Origin: QGNO01 sp964493125
GTDB lineage: Bacteria; Chloroflexota; Dehalococcoidia; Lucifugimonadales; QGNO01
Assembly: GCA_964493125.1 (NCBI GenBank)
Contig: CAZBMS010000009.1
Span: 1 to 39,058, forward strand
Direction of reading: 5' to 3'
Length of the DNA: 39,058 bases
Shown here: one piece after another, positions 32,420-39,058 of the stretch
How the letters are laid out: every line of letters starts with the position of its first letter
Numbering within the stretch: the stretch's first letter is position 1
Notes under the pieces: generated by a model
What the model was told of the DNA's origin: nothing
Database searches by the model: none
The model's input: only the letters and a program-made list of their open reading frames with translations
Made by a program: the position numbers and the translations under genes

Positions 32420-33562
32420 CTAATTCCCAGCGGCGGCTAGTTTTACTTTGGCTCTTTCTAGTTTATTGATTACTTTTTGTAGTAGCGTATCAGGCAGTTT
32501 CATAGAGCCCCCGTCACCACCCAACCGCCATTGAACAATTTCGGCCATGATACTGATAGCAATTTCAGCGGGAGTTCTAGCTTTCAAGTTAATGCCTATA
32601 GGGGCGTTTATAGAGGCTAGCTTTGCGGGAGTCAAACCCCTCTTTAGGAGCTCTTCATAAATGAGTATAACTTTGCGTTGTGATCCAACCAAACCTACAT
32701 ATCCAGCATCCGTTTGGGCTGCTTTTTCCAACGCTACATCATCGAAGTTGTGACCTCTAGTGGCAATTACTATTGCGGTGTTTTGATTAATAGGAAACGC
32801 ATCAAGACCCTTATCGTAGGAGTCAACCACCGTTAAGTCTGCCTCGGGGAATCTTTCCTTGTTTGAAAATTCTGGGCGATCATCCAGAACAAAGACGCGT
32901 ATTCCGATTGTTTTTGCAATTGGAGCAAGTGATTTTGATATGTGACCTCCTCCCATAAGTATTAGTGTTGGTGGAGAAGTGTATGATTCAATAAATATTT
33001 CGTCGCCATTGGCACCTGTGAAATGCTCGCATTTTCCTAACCCTTGTAGTTCTGCGGCTTTTGAAATGGCCTGTTGGTCGGTATGGTTATTACCCAGAGT
33101 GCCATCAGTTTTCTCGCCACGTACGATGATCATCCTAGAGCTCATCCTAGCGACACTTGTACTATTAACAACTGTCGCTATAGTCACCGAATCACCGCCA
33201 TGATAGGCATCAAGGATCTTGTTCCCGAGATTAATGAACTCTTTCGTTTGTCTAAACGGCTCTAAATAGAAATACATTGTGCCACCACAAACTAGGCCAT
33301 CCTTAGCTGCAATTTCCTCATTAAGGTAATAGTCTTGATATGTGGGACCAAGAGCATTTCTCATGATTTCCTTTGCAATGAACCAGATATCCCCTTCAAC
33401 GCAGCCACCGCCTAAAGTGCCAATTGCGGATCCGTCACGACGAACCAACAATTTAGCTCCAGGTTTTTGGGGGGTTGAACCTTTTGTGCGTACCACGGTT
33501 GCTATAACAAACTGGTCGTCGTCAGCGGCCAATTTTGTAGCTTCATGAAAGATTGCTTCCAT
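32420..33562 (-). CDS. XdhC/CoxI family molybdenum-enzyme maturation protein
   Basis: Members bind the sulfurated molybdenum cofactor and insert it into xanthine-dehydrogenase or CO-dehydrogenase-type enzymes. The 380 residues show the N-terminal XdhC/CoxI domain (TVVRTKGSTPQKPGAKLLV, IGTLGGGCVEGD) and the C-terminal Rossmann domain (LILMGGGHISKSLAPIA, VLDDRPEFSN, VIATRGHNFDDVALE, YVGLVGSQRK, NAPIGINLKARTPAEIAISIMAEIV). The ATG has GAGG upstream. No large molybdenum subunit gene is in the window, so the client enzyme is elsewhere. Confidence 0.93.
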   Translation of the reverse strand: MEAIFHEATKLAADDDQFVIATVVRTKGSTPQKPGAKLLVRRDGSAIGTLGGGCVEGDIWFIAKEIMRNALGPTYQDYYLNEEIAAKDGLVCGGTMYFYLEPFRQTKEFINLGNKILDAYHGGDSVTIATVVNSTSVARMSSRMIIVRGEKTDGTLGNNHTDQQAISKAAELQGLGKCEHFTGANGDEIFIESYTSPPTLILMGGGHISKSLAPIAKTIGIRVFVLDDRPEFSNKERFPEADLTVVDSYDKGLDAFPINQNTAIVIATRGHNFDDVALEKAAQTDAGYVGLVGSQRKVILIYEELLKRGLTPAKLASINAPIGINLKARTPAEIAISIMAEIVQWRLGGDGGSMKLPDTLLQKVINKLERAKVKLAAAGN

Positions 33563-33608
33563 TTAGTTGTCCTCACAAAGTATGGGTCGATTCCGCATTC
33601 ATATATGC

Positions 33609-33636
33609 TTGACCCATGTAATTCGACACGTATTAT
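33609..33636 (+). promoter_or_regulatory. Promoter of the zinc-ribbon gene, possibly giving a leaderless mRNA
   Basis: TTGACC (33609-33614), a 16-base spacer and TATTAT (33631-33636) lie so close to the ATG at 33645 that transcription would begin at or one or two bases before the start codon. Confidence 0.45.
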
Positions 33637-33644
33637 ATAGCCAA

Positions 33645-33785
33645 ATGATAATTAAAGATAAACCCGGACATTCTAAAAGGGAGTTTGATCATAAATGTGA
33701 TGTTTGTAACTCGGGTGCCGTTGAGGTTCATTGCAAAATAATTTGCGTGAATTGTGGGTATACGAGAGATTGCTCTGATCCATAG
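33645..33785 (+). CDS. Small zinc-ribbon protein (46 aa)
   Basis: The ATG at 33645 opens a 46-codon frame ending at TAG 33783-33785. The sequence has two zinc knuckles: C-D-V-C near residue 18 and C-V-N-C near residue 34, with HCKIICVNCGYTRDCSDP at the end. I recall similar short zinc-ribbon proteins ending in 'HCKiiC.NCGy.rDCsDp' in other bacteria, so this is probably a real conserved gene. The role is unknown. There is no Shine-Dalgarno site and the promoter is only a few bases upstream, suggesting leaderless translation. It is convergent with thyX, 15 bases apart. Confidence 0.65.
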   Translation: MIIKDKPGHSKREFDHKCDVCNSGAVEVHCKIICVNCGYTRDCSDP

Positions 33786-33806
33786 TCTAAATCGCTAAAT
33801 TTAGAC
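33785..33806. terminator. Shared hairpin between convergent zinc-ribbon and thyX genes
   Basis: GTCTAAAT (33785-33792) pairs with ATTTAGAC (33799-33806) across six bases. The stem starts in the last base of the zinc-ribbon stop codon and includes the thyX stop codon. A TTTTT run follows a few bases later on the plus strand. It is probably a weak bidirectional terminator. Confidence 0.4.
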
Positions 33807-34586
33807 CTTCCGATTTTTGGTCGTATAAACTGGGAGTCCATCCACCATTTCGTAAGTATAGTCGGAAAACATATTGGGCCACTTTTCTATAGCAAGCTCC
33901 GCAATTTTGGCAAAAACCAATCTGATTTCCTCTTCAGCCCAAGGCGCGGTTCTTTGTTCAATAACATGCCTTAAAGTCCGTATGTTAGTTGACCAACCTA
34001 TGTTAGTAGCCAGTCCTATTGGGGCAACTCTTCGCATAGCCGAGGTGATCTTCTTTTTCTCGTCAAAAGAATCGAGCGAATCCAAGTCAAATGCCTCTGC
34101 AAGTTCAAGTTGCAGGTTGCTTAAGGACTCAAATGTCTTTGAGAAAATCGTCATTGCTGCCTCGGACTCCTCGATAACAGTGGGTGCAAACCATTCTAAA
34201 TCCGTGAGCCTCACGAAGCGAAGTGACTCTTGAGACATTGCTGTACCGACTCTGTGTCTAACCAGTTCATGTGTGAAAACTCGGCTTACGTCAGTGAGAA
34301 AGAAATTTGCTACTCCGTGTTCCAATACTGACCCGTCGCCCTTTTCTATGATATTGGTAATGTAGCTCTGATTTGTTTTTCTAACACGTGTGATATTCGC
34401 GTTTAAGTTTGTACCAAATGATCGATAGCAGGCTCTACCGTAGACTTCGCTTATTAGCTCGATATCGGAAGGTGCATCCGAGGTCCAATCTGGTACGCCT
34501 AAATGTTCTAAGAGCGCCTGTAAACCTTCTGTATTTACCTTTGATTCGCCTATTAGAAATACCTTCGGTTCAATGGTTTTAACCAT
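33801..34586 (-). CDS. thyX: FAD-dependent thymidylate synthase ThyX
   Basis: Makes dTMP from dUMP with methylenetetrahydrofolate and FAD. In 261 residues the ThyX signature begins at Arg110-His111-Arg112 (ELVRHRVGTAMSQESLRFV). The usual motif is RHRx7S. Here the aligned Ser is at 121, giving eight intervening residues, so this belongs to a variant subgroup. The C-terminal half contains RRVAPIGLATNIGWSTNIRTLRHVIEQR, covering the substrate-binding Asn/Arg region. The ATG has GGAGG about ten bases upstream. No thyA is in the window. Confidence 0.93.
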   Translation of the reverse strand: MVKTIEPKVFLIGESKVNTEGLQALLEHLGVPDWTSDAPSDIELISEVYGRACYRSFGTNLNANITRVRKTNQSYITNIIEKGDGSVLEHGVANFFLTDVSRVFTHELVRHRVGTAMSQESLRFVRLTDLEWFAPTVIEESEAAMTIFSKTFESLSNLQLELAEAFDLDSLDSFDEKKKITSAMRRVAPIGLATNIGWSTNIRTLRHVIEQRTAPWAEEEIRLVFAKIAELAIEKWPNMFSDYTYEMVDGLPVYTTKNRKV

Positions 34587-34692
34587 CCTATCAATGCCTC
34601 CAGGCTATATTCCGACGAGTCCACCCGAAATTGGATTCTATATCGGCGCGCCGCGATTTCGAATAAGTCTAAGGTAATCGCAAGCGATGTTT

Positions 34693-34723
34693 GTGTATTC
34701 TATCCAGATTTTCAGGAATACAC
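34693..34723 (-). repeat. Inverted repeat downstream of the E2 gene
   Basis: GTGTATTC (34693-34700) and GAATACAC (34716-34723) form an eight-bp stem with a 15-base loop in the 173-base gap between E2 (ending at 34760) and thyX (starting at 34586). It may be a weak terminator or an operator near the thyX promoter. No T-run follows. The rest of the gap shows nothing I recognise. Confidence 0.35.
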
Positions 34724-34759
34724 TACATTATCTTTGTAAGCTTTCAATCAGATTATTTA

Positions 34760-36004
34760 TTAGGATAGGAGCAGAAGGCCCGGGTTTTCCAAAATCCTCT
34801 TAACTTCCGCTAAGAATTGGGAACTCTCAACACCATCTGAGACCCTATGGTCGATCGAAAGAGTTACATTCATCATCTGTCTAATGACTATATTGTCGTT
34901 CTCATCGACTACTGGTTGTTTTTTCACAGCGCTAATAGCAAGTGTTGCAGCCTGAGGTGGAAGAATAATTGCACTAAATTCATCTACTCCAAACATGCCT
35001 AGGTTACTGGTGCTGAAAGTGCCCGTGTATTCTTCCTGTCGTAGTCGCCCTTCGGCTGCCCGCTGAGCCAGATCCTTGCTAGCGATTGCCATTTCAGAAA
35101 GTGACTTATTTTGTGCGTTAACTATTGCTGGTACCATTAGTCCATCATCCGTAGCTATCGCCATGCCAAGATTAACGTGTGAGTATGTCTCCAGTTGTTC
35201 GCCTTGGTAAGATGCGTTAAGGCCGGAATGCTTCATGAGACCCATCACAGCGGCTTTCATCACCATGTCGTTAACTGACACCCGTTCGGCACCTTCGAGT
35301 TGTTGATTAATCTCACCCCTGAGAGCCATCGATTTAGTCATGTCAATTGATATGGTTATGTAAAAGTGGGGGGTCCCATTTTTACTTTGCGAAGTCGCAC
35401 GAGCAATTCCTTGTCTCATTCGAGAGAGTTGGACTTTACCAGCGGACGCAGCTTGTTCTGTCGGTTCAGATGAACTAGAAGGTGCAGTTTCGCCAGATTC
35501 TTCAAAACTCAAAACGTCTTCTCGTGTTATCCTTCCTCCAGGCCCAGTCCCATTAATATTTGCTAGGTCTATACCTTTTTCATCAGCCAGTTTCTTAGCT
35601 ACAGGAGACGCCTTTATTCGTGTCGTATCTGATTTGTCTTCCTTCTTAGGTTCAGTTGCCTTTGAGGCTGCTTCGGATTTCGATTCATCTTTTTCAGGTT
35701 CACTAGTACTCTCTTCACCTGCTTCTGATCCAGATGTATCAGCCCCGAGTTCATCTATGTCTTCATCGGCGTTTCCGATAATGCCTATAAGGTGACCGAC
35801 CGGTACGGTTTCACCTTCTTTAGCTAGGATTTTTCGCAGCAGGCCATTAGCAGTGGATTCCATTTCGACTACTGCTTTGTCAGTCTCAATCTCGGCTACC
35901 GGATCACCTCTCTTAACCTCATCACCCTCCGATAATATCCACCTGACAATTGTGCCTTCTACCATGTCGTAGCCCATTTGGGGCATCAAAACTTTTGTAG
36001 CCAG
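34760..36004 (-). CDS. Dihydrolipoamide acyltransferase (E2) of a 2-oxoacid dehydrogenase complex
   Basis: The E2 core transfers the acyl group from lipoamide to CoA. Domains in order: lipoyl domain (about 1-80) with the lipoylated Lys in EIETDKAVVEME; an acidic Ser/Glu/Lys-rich linker (85-130); a peripheral-subunit-binding domain (IKASPVAKKLADEKGIDL, GTGPGGRITREDV); a second linker; and the catalytic domain ending with DHRVSDGVESSQFL, which contains the active His and Asp. The usual start (MATKVLMPQMG) is reproduced if translation begins at CTG 36004, six bases after AGGAGG. The ATG and TTG further in are 21 or more bases from that site. Length from CTG is 414 residues. It is the last gene of the operon. 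Confidence 0.92.
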   Translation of the reverse strand: MATKVLMPQMGYDMVEGTIVRWILSEGDEVKRGDPVAEIETDKAVVEMESTANGLLRKILAKEGETVPVGHLIGIIGNADEDIDELGADTSGSEAGEESTSEPEKDESKSEAASKATEPKKEDKSDTTRIKASPVAKKLADEKGIDLANINGTGPGGRITREDVLSFEESGETAPSSSSEPTEQAASAGKVQLSRMRQGIARATSQSKNGTPHFYITISIDMTKSMALRGEINQQLEGAERVSVNDMVMKAAVMGLMKHSGLNASYQGEQLETYSHVNLGMAIATDDGLMVPAIVNAQNKSLSEMAIASKDLAQRAAEGRLRQEEYTGTFSTSNLGMFGVDEFSAIILPPQAATLAISAVKKQPVVDENDNIVIRQMMNVTLSIDHRVSDGVESSQFLAEVKRILENPGLLLLS

Positions 36005-36066
36005 TTTGGGCCTCCTATTTCCAACATTCGCGTATTATATCAACAAATGATCAAGAAATGTGCTTA

Positions 36067-37044
36067 TTATCTAGCAAGCTCTTTGCGTATAGCATCGATA
36101 AGGGTTGCTTCTGTAGGTGCGACAAGCGGTTCTAAGCTCATTGAGTAGGGAGTGGGTACATCGACTCCACCTAGTCTAGCGACTGGACCATCTAGGTCAT
36201 CGAAAGCTTCGTGTTGAATTGTACTTGCTATTTCACCACCAAATCCTCCAGTCTGCCATACCTCTTCCACTACCAAAGCGCGGCCGGTCCTTCGTACCGA
36301 TTCGATCACAGTTTCTTTATCCCAGGGCCGTAGGGATCTAAGATCCACTACTTCAACTTCCAACCCTTCCTTTGACAAGGTGTCAGACGCTGCAATAGCA
36401 ACATTAACCATCCTTGAGTATGCAATTATAGAAAAGTCTTTCCCTTTTCTTTTGATGTCTGCTTTTCCTATCGGTACTTCGTAGTAATCATCCTGTACTT
36501 CACCTTTGGTACTATAGAGAAGGATGTGTTCTATGAACATAACAGGATCAGATTCCTTACGAACGGACCTAAACAATCCAAGAGCATCGTGAGGAGTAGC
36601 TGGTATGACGACTTTAAGCCCTGGCACCGATGCATACCAACCCTCTAGGTTTTGAGAGTGTGTCGCCGCGAGTGCGGCACCTCCTCCAGTGACTGTCCTC
36701 ACTATCATAGGGGCAGTGAATTGCCCTCCAGACATGTATCGCACTTTCGCTGCGTGGTTGACGATTTGATCAAGTGCCAACAATGAAAAATTGATAGTCA
36801 TAATTTCAACTACAGGTCTCAGTCCAACCATAGCTGAACCAGTCCCTATCCCAACCATAGCCGATTCTGCTATCGGTGACTCGACTATACGTTTTGGACC
36901 GAATTCGTCAAGAAAACCTGCAGTGACCCCATAGGATCCGCCATAGGGTCCAATGTCTTCACCAATTATGAACATCCGCTCATCTTCGGTAAGCCCTTCC
37001 CTAAGCGCTTTTGTCATAGCTTCTCTGTAACTAACTTCAGCCAT
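36067..37044 (-). CDS. 2-oxoacid dehydrogenase E1 component, beta subunit
   Basis: A 325-residue beta subunit of the thiamine-diphosphate E1 enzyme, probably pyruvate dehydrogenase. Family features: SYREAMTKALREGL at the start, MFIIGEDIGPYGGSYGVTAGF near 24, RIVESPIAESAMVGIGTGSAM near 52 (Glu for ThDP activation), ATHSQNLEGWYASVPGLKVV near 127, DLRSLRPWDKETV near 232 and VEEVWQTGGFGGEIAS near 259. It sits eight bases after the E1 alpha gene and 62 bases before the E2 gene. Branched-chain or acetoin specificity cannot be excluded. Confidence 0.93.
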   Translation of the reverse strand: MAEVSYREAMTKALREGLTEDERMFIIGEDIGPYGGSYGVTAGFLDEFGPKRIVESPIAESAMVGIGTGSAMVGLRPVVEIMTINFSLLALDQIVNHAAKVRYMSGGQFTAPMIVRTVTGGGAALAATHSQNLEGWYASVPGLKVVIPATPHDALGLFRSVRKESDPVMFIEHILLYSTKGEVQDDYYEVPIGKADIKRKGKDFSIIAYSRMVNVAIAASDTLSKEGLEVEVVDLRSLRPWDKETVIESVRRTGRALVVEEVWQTGGFGGEIASTIQHEAFDDLDGPVARLGGVDVPTPYSMSLEPLVAPTEATLIDAIRKELAR

Positions 37045-37052
37045 ATTTACCT

Positions 37053-38048
37053 CTAATTGTTTTCTGCGTACACGTTCTTGTATAGGTCACTTGGTTCTGG
37101 AAAAGGACTCTCGTCAGCAAACTTCACGCTTTCCTCAACCACCTCTTCTATCTCCAAGTTGATCTTGTCTAGCAAATCTTGTGTAGCCTTCTTATTTGAA
37201 ATAAGCCATTCACCAAATGTGGCAATGGGGTCACGTTTTCTATATTTACCTTCCTCTTCTTTTGATCTATACAATACTGGATCTGCCATTGAGTGGCCCC
37301 GGAATCTGTAAGTGCTGAATTCCAAAAAATATGGGCCTTTTCCAGACCGAACATGTTCTACAGCTAGTTTTGTTGCCTCTCTTACTGCTAGCACATCCAT
37401 CCCATCAACTTTTGCTGATGCCATACCATATGCGTCGGCCATTTCAGTTAACTTAGGGTTAGCCATGGATTCCTCGAGTGGTATGCCCATTCCGTAGAGG
37501 TTGTTTTCACAAACGAAAATAACCGGCAGTTTCCACAGAGCTGCCATGTTCATTACCTCATGAGCTTCGCCCTCATTAAGAGCACCGTCACCGAAAAACG
37601 TGGTTACCAAACGGTTGTCATTGTTATATTTGAACCCAAAAGCGATCCCATTCGTTAGAGGCAAATGCCCGGCTACAATAGCGTATCCTCCCGCGAAGTT
37701 GGAGGTTGCATCAAAAAGGTGCATCGACCCTCCCATTCCCTTGGAACAACCGGTAGATTTCCCAAAGAGTTCGGCCATGATCGAGTTTGGTGTTAATCCT
37801 TTGGCGAGGGCGTGGCCGTGATCACGATAGTGAGTGGTTACATAGTCGTCCTCATTAAGTACACTGATCGCCCCCACTGCAACTGCTTCTTGTCCTGTGT
37901 AAAGGTGCAGGAAGCCGCGAATTTTTCCCAGCATGTATTGTTCTGCACATCGATCCTCAAAAACACGTAAAAGCGCCATTTGTCGATAAAACTCAATCAA
38001 GGTTTTGTCGTCAAGGCTCCCTGTTGTAGTAACTGTTTTTGTACTCAT
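37053..38048 (-). CDS. 2-oxoacid dehydrogenase E1 component, alpha subunit
   Basis: The thiamine-diphosphate-binding subunit, 331 residues from the ATG at 38048. It shows HLYTGQEAVAVGAI near residue 48, YRDHGHALAKG near 75, GMGGSMHLFD near 105 and the ThDP motif GDGALNEGEAHEVMNMAALWKLPVIFVCENN near 158-188. YRFRGHSMADPVLYR near 250 is the phosphorylation-loop region. An in-frame TTG at 38081 directly abuts the E3 stop, but it has no ribosome-binding site. AAGGAG lies 15 bases before the ATG, a long spacing, so the start is uncertain. The short form resembles the acetoin/pyruvate dehydrogenase E1 alpha of Gram-positives. Confidence 0.9.
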   Translation of the reverse strand: MSTKTVTTTGSLDDKTLIEFYRQMALLRVFEDRCAEQYMLGKIRGFLHLYTGQEAVAVGAISVLNEDDYVTTHYRDHGHALAKGLTPNSIMAELFGKSTGCSKGMGGSMHLFDATSNFAGGYAIVAGHLPLTNGIAFGFKYNNDNRLVTTFFGDGALNEGEAHEVMNMAALWKLPVIFVCENNLYGMGIPLEESMANPKLTEMADAYGMASAKVDGMDVLAVREATKLAVEHVRSGKGPYFLEFSTYRFRGHSMADPVLYRSKEEEGKYRKRDPIATFGEWLISNKKATQDLLDKINLEIEEVVEESVKFADESPFPEPSDLYKNVYAENN

Positions 38049-38081
38049 TAGAGTGGAGTAATTCTCCTTGTTAAATTCCAA

Positions 38082-39058
38082 TTAGATGTGAATCGCTTCC
38101 CCGTCAACAGCCAACGCTGCCTCTTTAAGGGTTTCTGATATCGATGGGTGGGAATGGACTACCCAACCTAATTCTTTCACAGTTCCCTCGAGATGGTGAG
38201 CTACTGACCATTCGGCAAGCATTTCTGTTACCTCTGATCCTATCATGTGAGCACCTAATATCTCTCCATATTTTTTGTCGGACACAACTTTGGTGAGTCC
38301 ATCGGAGCTCCTTGTGGCTAAGGCTTTTCCACTTGCCTGAAACGGGAATTTCCCAACTTTTACATCGTATCCGTTTTCTTTGGCTTGCTTTTCAGTCAGT
38401 CCGAAACTTGCCACTTGTGGGTGACAGTAAGTAGCTCGCGGCATGTATTGGTATTGTAATGGTGCACTGTCCAGTCCAGCTATCAATTCCGCTGCCATCA
38501 CTCCCTGGGCCATTCCAACATGCGCTAAAAGCATTATTCCTGTAACGTCACCTATAGCCTTTATACCTGTTATATTTGTATTCATTCCGGAGTCGACTTT
38601 CACAAAACCCCTGTCCACCTCTACTCCAATATCTTCTAATCCTAACTCTTCGGTGTTTGCTTGGACGCCAGCAGCTATTAGTACCAAGGAGCTATCTATT
38701 GTACTTGTATCATCGCCAGAAGAAATTTTGAGCGAAACGCTACTCTTAGTAAGTTCCGCGTCATCTATTTTCGCATTAGTCAGAACTTTAATCCCTTGTT
38801 TCTCAAAGGATCGTTGAAGTAAACGGCTGATGTCCTCGTCCTCATTTGGGAGTATGTTTTCTTGCATTTCCACTATAGTCACTTCAGCCCCGTACACATT
38901 CCATAAATATGCGAATTCTGCGCCTGTTGCGCCTCCTCCAACAATCACAACCTTGTCTGGTACCGTACGAAGTTCCAATGCTTCCCTACTGGTGATTATC
39001 TGTTTTTTGTCTATTTCTAACCCAGGAATTGATCTCGCCCGTGCACCAGTAGCAATGA
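38082..39058 (-). CDS. lpdA: Dihydrolipoamide dehydrogenase (E3), N-terminus cut by the window edge
   Basis: The flavoprotein that reoxidises lipoamide with NAD+. The visible 325 residues run from the IATGAR segment (end of the FAD domain) through the NAD-binding GGGATGAEFAYLWNVYGAEVTIVE and FAD-contact AIGDVTGIMLLAHVGMAQG to the dimer domain with the active HSHPSISETLKEA (His and Glu of the catalytic pair). The redox-active disulfide lies beyond the window. The frame is open to the edge; an internal ATG at 38978 is not the start. It is the first visible gene of the E3-E1alpha-E1beta-E2 operon. Confidence 0.95.
   Translation of the reverse strand, partial: IATGARARSIPGLEIDKKQIITSREALELRTVPDKVVIVGGGATGAEFAYLWNVYGAEVTIVEMQENILPNEDEDISRLLQRSFEKQGIKVLTNAKIDDAELTKSSVSLKISSGDDTSTIDSSLVLIAAGVQANTEELGLEDIGVEVDRGFVKVDSGMNTNITGIKAIGDVTGIMLLAHVGMAQGVMAAELIAGLDSAPLQYQYMPRATYCHPQVASFGLTEKQAKENGYDVKVGKFPFQASGKALATRSSDGLTKVVSDKKYGEILGAHMIGSEVTEMLAEWSVAHHLEGTVKELGWVVHSHPSISETLKEAALAVDGEAIHI

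Overview
The window looks like a stretch of chromosome from a free-living, oligotrophic-type bacterium. Family-level similarity that I recognise by eye points to a marine Chloroflexota/SAR202-like lineage. This is inference, not a search result. It rests on the tandem CaiB/BaiF CoA-transferases, FAS1/MaoC-type hotdog proteins, Ldh-family oxidoreductase, amidase, DUF6282-like hydrolase, ThyX instead of ThyA, and an EF-P with a non-lysine tip. Base composition looks moderately AT-rich. Gene density is high, with good Shine-Dalgarno sequences and several TTG/GTG (and one probable CTG) starts. I see no IS element, prophage, rRNA or CRISPR array.

Layout. 1-8.4 kb is a catabolic block: the end of a probable Gfo/Idh oxidoreductase, a small unknown protein and an amidase (minus), then a plus-strand run of Ldh oxidoreductase, two double-hotdog dehydratase-like proteins and two class III CoA-transferases, closed by tRNA-Arg(CCG). 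8.4-12.6 kb is a cell-surface island. Two collagen-like lipoproteins lie in opposite orientation with near-identical promoters, flanking a beta-propeller-like lipoprotein that sits behind a probable transcription attenuator, and an unrecognised 196-residue protein. 12.6-16.8 kb (minus) holds a CNNM/CBS membrane protein, glmU and an MFS transporter.

16.9-23.4 kb (plus) holds two tRNA-Ser genes and then housekeeping genes: topA, a XerC/D-type recombinase, aroQ, an M24B peptidase, efp and a PHP phosphoesterase. 23.6-27.5 kb (minus) holds clpP, tig and aspS. At 27.6-29.7 kb there is a striking arrangement. The N-terminal and C-terminal ends of a canonical dihydroxy-acid dehydratase gene flank a complete, different IlvD/Edd-family gene that sits where the core should be. 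After it come a Na+/Ca2+ exchanger and a DUF6282-like hydrolase (plus), then a MocA-like/XdhC molybdenum-cofactor pair (minus), a tiny zinc-ribbon protein and thyX. 34.8-39.1 kb (minus) is a pyruvate (or branched-chain 2-oxoacid) dehydrogenase operon in the order E3-E1alpha-E1beta-E2, with E3 cut by the window edge.

How they fit together. The first 8 kb reads as uptake and oxidation of organic acids through CoA thioesters: CoA transfer, hydration or dehydration, 2-hydroxyacid oxidation. The 2-oxoacid dehydrogenase at the other end yields acyl-CoA. The surface lipoproteins form a separate module. The points most worth checking are the split ilvD, the Cys-codon leader before the propeller lipoprotein, the paired collagen-like genes, and the CoA-transferase pair in which only one member keeps the catalytic Asp.
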